This document shows, piece after piece, positions 6,888 through 14,340 of a DNA stretch of 42,299 nt; within the stretch, counting starts at the first letter, position 1, and each line of letters opens with the position of its first letter. A program made the translations under genes and the position numbers. Source of the stretch: a virus. The stretch is taken from positions 1 to 42,299 of IMG/VR virus record IMGVR_UViG_3300049491_000813; one strand, 5' to 3'. The notes under the pieces were generated by a model. It was not told where the DNA came from, made no database searches, and saw only the letters and a list, made by a program, of their open reading frames with translations.

Positions 6888-7406
6888 ATGAACCAGCAAA
6901 AAAGTAAATGGAAAACATGGCATAAAGTGGTGCTGGGGGTATTGGCTGCGTTTTTTCTTTTGATGGCAATTGCATTGAATAGCGAAAAGGAAGTAAAACC
7001 AAAAGAAGTACAACCTAATGATATTGAGTTACAAAAAAATGATGTGAAAGATGAAATAGTATTTGATTTATCAAAACTGATTGATAAAAAACCTACAGAT
7101 ATAATTAAATTTTGGGGTGCCCCTGATGAAAAATTTGAACCAACAGAGATACAGAAATCAGAAGACATTCCCACAACATTTACTTATAATAAAAAGTGGG
7201 TGTCCGTTGATATAGATTTTGATACAAGAAAAAATATTCCTGCAAGTTTTTTTATTTCAGATACTACAGGTGTGGTTACTGATTACAACTCATTATTAAA
7301 AGCGGCAAACATATCCGGTAATGAAACTAATTTATTAATAAAGCCTGTACAAGCTTTAGGACAGAAAGGTAAATATACAGGCGTAACAATAACTGTAAAA
7401 AAATGA
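6888..7406 (+). CDS. Membrane-anchored protein of the lysogeny operon
   Basis: A 172-residue protein. A basic N-terminus (K-S-K-W-K-T-W-H-K) precedes a single membrane segment (V-V-L-G-V-L-A-A-F-F-L-L-M-A-I-A-L, about residues 13-29). The remaining 140 residues form a soluble, probably periplasmic, domain of mixed beta/alpha type. I chose the second ATG (6888) because it places the basic cluster directly at the N-terminus. It sits between two repressor-like genes expressed in the lysogen, so superinfection exclusion or another prophage-expressed surface function is inferred. Its stop overlaps the next ATG as ATGA. Confidence 0.6.
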   Translation: MNQQKSKWKTWHKVVLGVLAAFFLLMAIALNSEKEVKPKEVQPNDIELQKNDVKDEIVFDLSKLIDKKPTDIIKFWGAPDEKFEPTEIQKSEDIPTTFTYNKKWVSVDIDFDTRKNIPASFFISDTTGVVTDYNSLLKAANISGNETNLLIKPVQALGQKGKYTGVTITVKK

Positions 7407-7672
7407 CACCAGGCGAAAAAATAAAAGCACTCCGTGAAGTTGCCGGGCTAACGCAAGAGGATTTAGCCGCAGCACTGCAGCGCAAGTTTCATGGTTGTAA
7501 TATCACCCGGTACATGATAGCCAATTGGGAGCGTAACCGCCACGAACCGCACTGGCCCACCGCAAAGATATTAGTGCAGTTTTTCAACATCACTTTAGAT
7601 GATTTATTTTTTGAAAACCGCAACCCTTTAAAAGCATTTAAACCACCCAAAAACAAGCTCCGGGCAGCATAG
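7403..7672 (+). CDS. XRE-family regulator, second lysogeny HTH
   Basis: An 89-residue protein with a clear HTH_3 domain (residues 4-62: I-K-A-L-R-E-V-A-G-L-T-Q-E-D-L-A-A-A-L, then I-A-N-W-E-R-N-R-H-E-P, then I-L-V-Q-F-F-N-I-T-L-D-D-L-F). Translation is coupled to the upstream membrane protein by an ATGA overlap. Its TAG stop overlaps the first arm-type repeat of the attP region, so the gene abuts the recombination site. It may be a transcription factor for the integrase or a second immunity component. Confidence 0.75.
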   Translation: MTPGEKIKALREVAGLTQEDLAAALQRKFHGCNITRYMIANWERNRHEPHWPTAKILVQFFNITLDDLFFENRNPLKAFKPPKNKLRAA

Positions 7673-7903
7673 TGCAACCCTATTGCGACACCATCAAAAA
7701 GCAATCATTTGATAAATAACTGATTGGAGTGGAGGAATGCAAACCCGTCCAGTCCGCTCTTCAAATTCTCAAATGGTCGCTGAAAACAGCGGCCATTTTG
7801 CTTTTTAGGGAATTACACTATCATATCTGATGTGGTAATTCGTAGCAATTTGCAGCAATACGTTACGCAGAATGCGACACTATTGCAACACCCGTGCGAC
7901 ACC
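7672..7903. other. attP-like region with 11-bp-phased arm-type repeats
   Basis: Five related decamers (consensus nTGCRACACC) flank a core of about 180 bp just upstream of the integrase. Two lie on the left at 7672 and 7683; three on the right at 7872, 7883 and 7894. Within each group they start exactly 11 bp apart. This is how arm-type binding sites of lambda-like tyrosine integrases are laid out. Inside the core, 7740-7759 (CAAACCCGTCCAGTCCGCTC) has the look of a tRNA 3' end, and a strong terminator follows at 7771-7798. The crossover point cannot be fixed without an integrated copy. Confidence 0.65.
7771..7806 (+). terminator. Intrinsic terminator in the attP core
   Basis: AAATGGTCGCTG, loop AAAA, then CAGCGGCCATTT makes a 12-bp stem with one G-T wobble, followed by TTGCTTTTT. 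It would end the plus-strand lysogeny operon before the integrase. Position and strength also fit a host tRNA terminator carried within attP. Confidence 0.75.
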
Positions 7904-7917
7904 TAAAAAGTTTTAAC

Positions 7918-9048
7918 ATGGCAATATCTATCATCGCTCAATTAAAGAAAAAAAAGAACACGGACACGGCCACCATTTACATCCGTGGATTTTACAACCG
8001 TAAGCCCGTGGCAACCATCAGCACCGGCCATAAAATAAAAGTGCAGCAGTGGGATACTGTCAACCGCTGCCTGCTGCCATCAGCACCTAATGCAACCCTG
8101 GTTAATGCCGTAATTGAAAGCAAACTGCAGCAGATGCAATCCAGCCTGCTGAAAAAAGAAATAATGGGCACTGCTATTAACCGTTCCCATGTGGTGAAGG
8201 CGGTGCGTAATATTGATGACAGCAAAGATTTTTACCAGTTCTGCCGGGACAGGATAAAAGAATATAACAACAAAGAAAGCAGGCGTACATATAACAGCGA
8301 AGTAACCAAGATGGAACAATTCAGATCCGTGGCATCTTTTGCAGATATTGATTACAGTTATTTGACAAAATATAAAATGTATATGCAGCAACAGCTTAGC
8401 AATAGACATAACACCGTGTGGAAAAGTTTTAAATTTATGCACACCATGCTGCGTAAGGCAATAAAGATGGGTGGCATTATTCAAACCAATCCCTTTACAG
8501 AATTTAACCGGGATAAATATATACAAACAAAACGTACTTTTTTAGAACTGGCACACCTGCAGGCAATTGAAAAGTATGTAACAAATGAAAATGAAATGAT
8601 ACGCCGGGTGGCAATTTATTTTTTACTAATGGCATATAGCGGAATGCGGTTTGCAGATGCCATGCGGTTTACACCTGGTAAGCATGTTGCCGATGGCCGT
8701 ATCATTATGAAATATCAAAAATTTGATACCGCTGTAAATAATAAAATGCACAGTAAACTGCAAATGATTGTGGAACTGGTAAAACAAAATCCTTTAAAAA
8801 TTTCAAACCAAAAATTTAACCAATGGCTGAAATTGATTGCTGCTGATGCAGGCATAAAAGTAAACCTTACCGCACATGTGGCCCGGCACACAATGGGTGG
8901 CCTGCTGGCTGAAATGGATATACCGGAAGAGCAGGCCATGCTGATATTAGGACAAAAAGACATCCGCAGCACACGGGTGTATTATCATGTAAAAAATAAA
9001 AGTATTGACGCCGCAATGCTGAGCATGGATAATTTACATACTAATTAA
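7918..9048 (+). CDS. int: Phage tyrosine integrase, Bacteroidota type
   Basis: A 376-residue tyrosine recombinase. Residues of about 1-50 are an arm-DNA-binding domain (I-A-Q-L-K-K-K-K-N-T-D-T-A-T-I-Y-I-R-G), 85-185 the SAM-like core-binding domain, and 205-365 the catalytic domain. Catalytic residues seen: Arg244 in Y-S-G-M-R-F, His320 and Arg323 in H-V-A-R-H-T, and Tyr355/356 in V-Y-Y-H. The usual His of the G-H motif is replaced in L-G-Q-K-D, a common family variant. The ATG at 7918 is preferred because the 7894 start would run through an arm-type repeat. It faces the lysis genes across a hairpin. Confidence 0.85.
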   Translation: MAISIIAQLKKKKNTDTATIYIRGFYNRKPVATISTGHKIKVQQWDTVNRCLLPSAPNATLVNAVIESKLQQMQSSLLKKEIMGTAINRSHVVKAVRNIDDSKDFYQFCRDRIKEYNNKESRRTYNSEVTKMEQFRSVASFADIDYSYLTKYKMYMQQQLSNRHNTVWKSFKFMHTMLRKAIKMGGIIQTNPFTEFNRDKYIQTKRTFLELAHLQAIEKYVTNENEMIRRVAIYFLLMAYSGMRFADAMRFTPGKHVADGRIIMKYQKFDTAVNNKMHSKLQMIVELVKQNPLKISNQKFNQWLKLIAADAGIKVNLTAHVARHTMGGLLAEMDIPEEQAMLILGQKDIRSTRVYYHVKNKSIDAAMLSMDNLHTN

Positions 9049-9077
9049 AAATGCCCCCATTACAGGGGCACTTTTTT
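9045..9077. terminator. Bidirectional terminator between integrase and lysis genes
   Basis: TGCCCC, a 7-nt loop, then GGGGCA form a 6-bp GC stem with AATTAAAAA on one side and CTTTTTT on the other. It can end both the plus-strand integrase transcript and the converging minus-strand late transcript. Confidence 0.8.
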
Positions 9078-9113
9078 CACCAAACCATAGCTATTAAAAC
9101 AGGAACAGGATAT

Positions 9114-9683
9114 TTAAGCATACTTACTATATGCCGCCGCTAATTTTTTATCGTAATTATTCCGGGCGTATGAAGGGCCATTATACCCCCTTGCAAAACC
9201 AGCCCAATCTTTATTTTGCAATTCATCCTGCAGCCCCACAGATTTAATATAATCAACAAACATGGTAAGGTGGGCATCTTCACTCATCCGCATATTTTTT
9301 ACAAATTCATCCAGCGAAGCCGCACAAGCAGGCCAATTAAAGCCCATTATCTGAAACGCTCCCCAACTTGCAGAACACAATGCAGCAATATTATTAATAA
9401 GCATTGCCCTTTGTAATTTTGCCCACTGCTCAGAATATTTACCATACAATTTTGTACCCCAAACCGGGTACAAAATATCTTCATTTCCTTTTACAAAATC
9501 AGCAGGATTTACCTTTACTTTTTTTAATTCTTTCCAAAAAATATGCGGTTCAAATAATATTTTTACATCTCCGCTCGGTAAAAAGCCATCGCCTTTACTT
9601 TCCACATCCATCACAGCCCTTATAACAGCAGTTTTTACACCAAGCGATTGCGCCGCTCTATCAATTGCCCTTTGTGTAATCAT
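9114..9683 (-). CDS. Endolysin: N-acetylmuramidase family
   Basis: A 189-residue protein matching the phage N-acetylmuramidase (DUF3380) family. The N-terminus I-R-A-V-M-D-V-E-S-K-G-D-G-F-L-P-S-G carries the likely catalytic Glu28; L-F-E-P-H-I-F follows, then S-A-S-W-G-A-F-Q-I-M-G-F-N and the C-terminal F-A-R-G-Y-N-G-P-S-Y. It should hydrolyse glycan strands of host peptidoglycan at lysis. There is no signal peptide, so it needs a holin for release. It is the last late gene, coupled to the upstream spanin-like gene by an ATGA overlap. Confidence 0.85.
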   Translation of the reverse strand: MITQRAIDRAAQSLGVKTAVIRAVMDVESKGDGFLPSGDVKILFEPHIFWKELKKVKVNPADFVKGNEDILYPVWGTKLYGKYSEQWAKLQRAMLINNIAALCSASWGAFQIMGFNWPACAASLDEFVKNMRMSEDAHLTMFVDYIKSVGLQDELQNKDWAGFARGYNGPSYARNNYDKKLAAAYSKYA

Positions 9684-10282
9684 ATTTTGAATCTTTTATA
9701 ATATAGAAAAGCAAGCACCAGCAATAGCAACAGCCACCACCAGCTAAACCGCCATACTTTTTTTTCAACCTGTTTTTCATCCGCAGTTACCCGTGTTGAA
9801 TCTGTTTTATTACTATCAAACGAATCCACTTTTTCAACTACCCTCACAGTATTATCAAATAAACTGCTGCTGTCTTTTTTATCGCTTTCAACAGCTTTGG
9901 TGGTGGTTTTGGTGTGGGTAATCTTCTTAATCCGTTTCTGCATATTGCTCCATGCATCTTCATTTATTCCATTGGTAAAATCTTCTGCTGAGCCATTGAA
10001 CCCAACAGATGGCATTGAATCAAATTCAATCACCGTTTTTTCCTTCACTACTTCTTTGGCTTTACTCTTATCTGTTTTTACAGTTGTTTTACCGGTGTTA
10101 TTTTTCTTTGTATCAGTAGATTTTACCAGGTGGCTGCTGTCTGCTTTTTTTACCACCAAAGAATCAGTATGCACCACAGATTTTTGAATATGCCTGCTGC
10201 TGCAGGATGAAAAAAATAAAACCAACAGGCATAATATTATCACACCAATAACAGCCGCTCCCAAAACTTTCCAGTATTTCAT
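9680..10282 (-). CDS. Candidate unimolecular spanin (lipoprotein-like N-terminus, C-terminal TM)
   Basis: A 200-residue protein. The N-terminal hydrophobic segment (about 6-25) ends in F-F-S-S-C-S-S, close to a lipobox. A charged Ser/Thr/Lys-rich periplasmic stretch of some 145 residues with alternating helical and beta-prone parts follows. The C-terminus is a membrane segment (W-W-W-L-L-L-L-L-V-L-A-F-L) ending in K-R-F-K-I. Outer-membrane lipoprotein plus inner-membrane anchor is the u-spanin layout known from phage T1 gp11. The start at 10282 gives the proper signal and the ATGA overlap with the upstream gene. It lies directly before the endolysin. Confidence 0.55.
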   Translation of the reverse strand: MKYWKVLGAAVIGVIILCLLVLFFSSCSSRHIQKSVVHTDSLVVKKADSSHLVKSTDTKKNNTGKTTVKTDKSKAKEVVKEKTVIEFDSMPSVGFNGSAEDFTNGINEDAWSNMQKRIKKITHTKTTTKAVESDKKDSSSLFDNTVRVVEKVDSFDSNKTDSTRVTADEKQVEKKVWRFSWWWLLLLLVLAFLYYKRFKI

Positions 10283-10680
10283 ATCAAAACATTTAACAGG
10301 TTTATAATTATCAGCAACAACAGCGCCGCCCACATTTTATTTACGGCACCATCTTTGCCAAAGAACCGGGCAAACAGCTTATCACTGCCTGCCTCAGTTC
10401 CTAAGTGGCCGGAAACCATCCCTGCAAGTTTATTATATACAACATCGTAAAAGGCAACACGGATAAGCATAGCAGCTATAATTATTTTCCATTCCAGCAG
10501 CCAAACAACCGGCGCTATCACAAACACATAATTGATACCGCCCAGCCAATGCCACCATTTCAATTGCTTTTTTATGTTGGCATAAATACCCACAGGTTTA
10601 CCAAACACCCGGTAATTGATACCATCCCGGGCACCCATTACAACAGTTGCCAGCAGCAGGTATAGTTGTGCGTATATCAT
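10279..10680 (-). CDS. Multi-pass membrane protein of the lysis cassette
   Basis: A 133-residue protein with about three membrane segments (roughly 1-17, 48-75 and 112-132), linked by basic loops (K-K-Q-L-K-W-W-H-W and F-G-K-D-G). It overlaps both neighbours as ATGA, so it is translated together with the spanin candidate. Small multi-pass proteins beside an endolysin are often holins or antiholins, but sequence alone cannot show that here. Confidence 0.55.
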   Translation of the reverse strand: MIYAQLYLLLATVVMGARDGINYRVFGKPVGIYANIKKQLKWWHWLGGINYVFVIAPVVWLLEWKIIIAAMLIRVAFYDVVYNKLAGMVSGHLGTEAGSDKLFARFFGKDGAVNKMWAALLLLIIINLLNVLI

Positions 10681-10898
10681 TTATCTAAACTCATTAAATA
10701 AATAATAACTGCGGTACTAATTACTAACGCTAAGGCATAAAACATTTCAATACCCCGTTTTAATTTCACCGCCCTGTATAAAAAAATTAAACCACCGGCA
10801 GTAGTAATTACAGGAACAAGCCAGCCAAAACCACCAAACGAAGCTGAGCAACCAACTAACAAAAAGCAGACTGAAAAAAGTGCTGATAATAATTTCAT
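10677..10898 (-). CDS. Small lipoprotein/membrane protein of the lysis cassette
   Basis: A 73-residue protein: M-K-L-L-S-A-L-F-S-V-C-F-L-L-V-G-C-S is a textbook lipoprotein signal with lipobox L-V-G-C. Two further hydrophobic segments follow (about 27-45 and 52-70). The start at 10898 was chosen over 10970 because it puts the signal at the N-terminus. It may be a holin-type or spanin-partner protein. Confidence 0.5.
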   Translation of the reverse strand: MKLLSALFSVCFLLVGCSASFGGFGWLVPVITTAGGLIFLYRAVKLKRGIEMFYALALVISTAVIIYLMSLDK

Positions 10899-10908
10899 AT
10901 ACTTTATT

Positions 10909-11268
10909 TTATTGTTTTTCCATTTTGCCCAACACAAATTTGTACAGTACCCAATGCCCCACCATACCAAACATTACCATGCCCAATTTTATTCCAAGCG
11001 GCACCTCAGCCAGTTTGGAAAGTTTACCATCGGGCGCAAACCACTGCAGCCATTCTTCATGGCTGGTTGCAGCAACAAATACCACTATAAATGATGCCAG
11101 GTAACTGGCCCATTCCTTACGAAAGAACTTTTTTAAAACATCCCAAAAATTCATACCATCGCTTTCCGGCTTATGGTTCAAATCGTTTATTTTGGCAAGC
11201 ACCATAATTAATATACCAGCACATCCAAACAAAATAAGTGGCAGTGTTTCATTTATAAAATAATTCAT
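10909..11268 (-). CDS. Small membrane protein, holin candidate
   Basis: A 119-residue protein with about three membrane segments (roughly 8-26, 55-70 and 92-112) separated by charged loops (N-D-L-N-H-K-P-E-S-D and K-K-F-F-R-K-E-W). It ends in a basic tail (L-G-K-M-E-K-Q). Size, topology and location upstream of an endolysin fit a class I-like holin. No diagnostic family motif was recognised, so this is inference from context. Confidence 0.5.
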   Translation of the reverse strand: MNYFINETLPLILFGCAGILIMVLAKINDLNHKPESDGMNFWDVLKKFFRKEWASYLASFIVVFVAATSHEEWLQWFAPDGKLSKLAEVPLGIKLGMVMFGMVGHWVLYKFVLGKMEKQ

Positions 11269-11292
11269 ACTGATTTTTTTTGTGGTTTAAAA

Positions 11293-11526
11293 TTATTGTC
11301 TGTCCTGTTTATCCTTCAACTGCAGTTTTATTTCATTAATGCCATTCTCTATCCGCTCCAACTTTCCATCCTGTTTTGAATATTGTGTTTCCATTTGTGT
11401 TACCCTTATTTCAAGTGAGGATAACCGTACCTGTACGGTACTGTAAAAAGTAATCATTACACCAATCAAAGTAAATATTGCTATAAAAGCCTCACCAAGC
11501 GTAAAGGATTTTTTCATTATTGACAT
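11293..11526 (-). CDS. Membrane-anchored coiled-coil protein
   Basis: A 77-residue protein with one membrane segment (A-F-I-A-I-F-T-L-I-G-V-M-I-T-F-Y) followed by a heptad-rich helix (V-R-L-S-S-L-E-I-R-V-T-Q-M-E, then L-E-R-I-E-N-G-I-N-E-I-K-L-Q-L). This layout recurs in phage lysis regions (small hemolysin XhlA-like or spanin-like proteins). The ATG at 11526 avoids overlap with the beta-helix gene upstream; 11517 is an alternative. First gene of the lysis cluster. Confidence 0.55.
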   Translation of the reverse strand: MSIMKKSFTLGEAFIAIFTLIGVMITFYSTVQVRLSSLEIRVTQMETQYSKQDGKLERIENGINEIKLQLKDKQDRQ

Positions 11527-11560
11527 ATTAAGCCGGTTAACTTTTGCTGATTTAAAAATT

Positions 11561-13582
11561 TTATTCTGTAGTAAGGTTAAAAGGAATCTGTAAAAATTGT
11601 TCTTCCTCCACAATAGCCGCATAAAAAATACCCAGCCAACTGCACATACCCGGCACCGTTATAATTGGCACAACGGTACCGTTACTGATTTGTGTATAGT
11701 TAGCACCTAACGATAATGAAACAGGCGATAAAGTTGTATTTTTTTCAAAGCGTATATTGTTAACATCAGTAACGGTTACCGGCGAACGTTTTGTACTGGA
11801 ATCGTATTTTGGATATGCCGCCCTCCAGGTGTACAGGCTGTAATTACTTGTAACAGTGCTGCCGCTTATTACACGGGTTGACTGGATGGTAAGACTGTCG
11901 TTTATGGGCCTTGCATAAATATTACTGTCCGATACGCCAAAACTGTCAATGTTATTCCGGGCACTGTAATTAAACCGCACCAATTGTGTGGATGTACGGC
12001 TAACTAATATATTGTTTGTAAAAACAATTTTCTGCATGGGAAAATCAGGCTGTTTTACCCCGGCCACATACACATCATTATAAGTAAAATTTACCTGGTA
12101 TTTTCCGCTGTTGTAAATAAGATTGTGGTGTATATACAGGTTGCTGTCGTTATGTATGTACATGCCGCTTTGCGGAATATCATACACTGTATTGTAAGCA
12201 ATCTCTACATTACGTACCCAATCATCCATATAAATACCATCCACATCAACAGCAGCACCCGGCGCTTTACTTGCTGTGGCGCCAATGCCACCTGTTACTA
12301 TGTTCCATAAAAATTTATTACCTAAGTATGGGTTAGATGTTACATTCCAATAATACAAACCGCCGCCATCATCAATGGTAAAACAATAGTTAAATACCCT
12401 GTTGTGCGAAAAAATATTATTACTGCCCCTTTTTAAAGTTATTGGCACATAACCGGAACTGTCAACCGTATTTGCATATATATAATTATTATTACCCTCT
12501 ACTGCAATACCCATCATACGGGTGCTGGTGCCGTTACCATTCATACCGGCCACATGTCCGCTGTTCTTTATGTAATTATTAAGCAGGTAGCAGCTATCAT
12601 TGCTCGTATTTACAAAATTAAGCCCGTTATTAAAGCTGTTTGTAATTACACAATTTTGAACGGTACAGGCGTTAGCCCCCTGCCCACGCACTGCATCTTT
12701 CCCATTATTGTTATAGGTGCAATTGTCAAAAATTATATAGCTGCTGTTAAGCAATGTTACCCCAATACTGTTAGCGCCATTTATTACTACATCCTTCCAC
12801 GTTATATATTTACTGTTTGCCAAAACTATTAAACTGTCAATAGTGGAAATTTTATAACCAGTTGGTGTGGATGTGCTGTAAAGTGTAAGCAGCTTTGTTG
12901 TATTGTTAAAAGTCCATTCACCGGTTGTATCTAAGCACACCACTGAGTTCTGTAAAAAGAAACCATAATTATCCCTTAGTGATGCCGTATTCCCGGTAAA
13001 AAACAATGTACCGGCTGATTGCGATGAAACAGGGAAAACACTCAGCTCGTAAGGGCTTACCCTTAAAGCAATGGTACTGCCAGTGAAATCGGGTGTGCCT
13101 GTAAGGCTGCTGCTGGTTATTTGAGAAGTGCCGGTATGGTTTTGAAAACGGATATAGCCATAGTTTGGATAACGGCCCCACGGCAGCATAGTATTTCCTT
13201 TCGTTAACACTCTTGCATTATTGGCGCTGCTGATTGTGGCCGTCCATAAATTACCACCTGCGGATGAAAAATTTGTTATTGAACTTAAACCTGTAATAAC
13301 CGGCGCAGCCCCGGTACCATAAGCGGTAACCACAATAGGATTATTATATGCCCCAGAACGGTTAATGCTCAGCTTGCCATAAAGGGTATCGCCCCGGTTT
13401 AGAAAAACCGAATCACCCGGAACCATAAACGCAAATTGGATATTTAATTTTGTAATAGTTTTCCACGCCGTGGCTGGTGATGTACCGGTATTACCATCAT
13501 CTCCGGCACTGCTAACATAATATTTTGCAGCGCTGCAAACGGCACTAATAAATAAAAGAAATATTGTTACTAATTTTTTCAT
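11561..13582 (-). CDS. Secretion-signal-bearing beta-helix tail-spike-like protein
   Basis: A 673-residue protein. The first 19 residues form a Sec signal peptide (M-K-K-L-V-T-I-F-L-L-F-I-S-A-V-C-S-A-A). Residues of about 20-45 (Y-Y-V-S-S-A-G-D-D-G-N-T-G-T-S-P-A-T-A-W) are the usual start of right-handed parallel beta-helix proteins. The middle shows pectate-lyase-like rungs (N-S-S-Y-I-I-F-D-N-C-T-Y-N-N-N-G, Y-I-Y-A-N-T-V-D-S-S-G-Y). Such folds form tail spikes and polysaccharide depolymerases. Position at the end of the fibre cluster fits a receptor-binding or glycan-degrading spike. The signal peptide is odd for a virion protein. Confidence 0.75.
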   Translation of the reverse strand: MKKLVTIFLLFISAVCSAAKYYVSSAGDDGNTGTSPATAWKTITKLNIQFAFMVPGDSVFLNRGDTLYGKLSINRSGAYNNPIVVTAYGTGAAPVITGLSSITNFSSAGGNLWTATISSANNARVLTKGNTMLPWGRYPNYGYIRFQNHTGTSQITSSSLTGTPDFTGSTIALRVSPYELSVFPVSSQSAGTLFFTGNTASLRDNYGFFLQNSVVCLDTTGEWTFNNTTKLLTLYSTSTPTGYKISTIDSLIVLANSKYITWKDVVINGANSIGVTLLNSSYIIFDNCTYNNNGKDAVRGQGANACTVQNCVITNSFNNGLNFVNTSNDSCYLLNNYIKNSGHVAGMNGNGTSTRMMGIAVEGNNNYIYANTVDSSGYVPITLKRGSNNIFSHNRVFNYCFTIDDGGGLYYWNVTSNPYLGNKFLWNIVTGGIGATASKAPGAAVDVDGIYMDDWVRNVEIAYNTVYDIPQSGMYIHNDSNLYIHHNLIYNSGKYQVNFTYNDVYVAGVKQPDFPMQKIVFTNNILVSRTSTQLVRFNYSARNNIDSFGVSDSNIYARPINDSLTIQSTRVISGSTVTSNYSLYTWRAAYPKYDSSTKRSPVTVTDVNNIRFEKNTTLSPVSLSLGANYTQISNGTVVPIITVPGMCSWLGIFYAAIVEEEQFLQIPFNLTTE

Positions 13583-13590
13583 TGGTATTA

Positions 13591-13974
13591 TTATTTAACT
13601 AAGTAAAGAGAATCACCGGCAGCGTTAGTGCCAAAATCAGCACTTATTTTTATACGTTTTTTCTTTACCGCATTAATGGTATCGGTATTCATTTTAACAG
13701 CAGCATCGGTATTAGATAGCCTTTTTTCCAGTGATGCAAAAAACGCCTGGTATTCTTTACGCATGTTTGCGGAAGTATCTTTTAAAGCTGTTTTATATTC
13801 AGCCCTTATTTTTGCAATACTGTCCTTTAATGTGGTTGCCGACTGAATAGTTTTTAAAAGATTATCAACTTCCATTTTTGTGTAAACAGGATAATATTTC
13901 CCATCGTTACTGTTTCTTACATTAATGGTTGACATTAATATTAAAGCGATTGCTATAATTAAGAGTTTTTTCAT
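13591..13974 (-). CDS. Coiled-coil fibre-region protein with signal peptide
   Basis: A 127-residue protein. The hydrophobic N-terminus (M-K-K-L-L-I-I-A-I-A-L-I-L-M) is a signal or anchor. Residues of about 35-105 are coiled-coil (L-L-K-T-I-Q-S-A-T-T-L-K-D-S-I-A-K-I and F-F-A-S-L-E-K-R-L-S-N-T-D-A-A-V). A short beta-rich tail ends in S-L-Y-L-V-K. A trimeric stalk or chaperone for the neighbouring spike is plausible. It overlaps the upstream gene as ATGA. Confidence 0.6.
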   Translation of the reverse strand: MKKLLIIAIALILMSTINVRNSNDGKYYPVYTKMEVDNLLKTIQSATTLKDSIAKIRAEYKTALKDTSANMRKEYQAFFASLEKRLSNTDAAVKMNTDTINAVKKKRIKISADFGTNAAGDSLYLVK

Positions 13975-14333
13975 TGTACTATTACATTTACTTTTTGAGT
14001 GAATATTATTTTATTGTCGCTGGTAATCATTACCTGTATGTACTTACTGCCCTTCGTTGTGTTGGAGGTGTTCCACAGAAAAGTAAAAGGCCATGTGGAT
14101 GTAAAACTGTTTGCTTTTAAAATGCCCACTGCATTATCCCATAATGAATTGAACTCTAATAACTGCACCTGTGCGCTGCCCATGCCACTGTTAACAGTTA
14201 TTGGTGTAATGCCTACTATAACCTGCCCTGCTGTTGGTAAGGTAATCGTTGCTGTTGTGGTCGTTTTCTTTCCTTTTTGTGCGAAAGAGGTAAGGCAAAT
14301 AGTTAGTAATAAGACGGTGAGTAGCTTTTTCAT
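13971..14333 (-). CDS. Ig-like domain protein with signal peptide
   Basis: A 120-residue protein: signal peptide M-K-K-L-L-T-V-L-L-L-T-I-C-L-T-S-F-A-Q, then about 95 residues of beta-sandwich character (T-I-T-L-P-T-A-G-Q-V-I-V-G-I-T-P-I-T-V, ending K-I-I-F-T-Q-K-V-N-V-I-V). It resembles a single bacterial Ig-like (Big) domain with a conserved W in the middle. Start 14333 is preferred over 14360 because the signal peptide begins there. Ig-like domains are common carbohydrate-adhesion modules of phage structural proteins. Confidence 0.6.
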   Translation of the reverse strand: MKKLLTVLLLTICLTSFAQKGKKTTTTATITLPTAGQVIVGITPITVNSGMGSAQVQLLEFNSLWDNAVGILKANSFTSTWPFTFLWNTSNTTKGSKYIQVMITSDNKIIFTQKVNVIVQ

Positions 14334-14340
14334 GTTGTTC

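Noticed and set aside
7725-7775. A functional tRNA gene near attP.
   Set aside because: No matching 5' half, T-stem 5' strand or anticodon arm can be folded; only a 3'-end-like remnant is visible.
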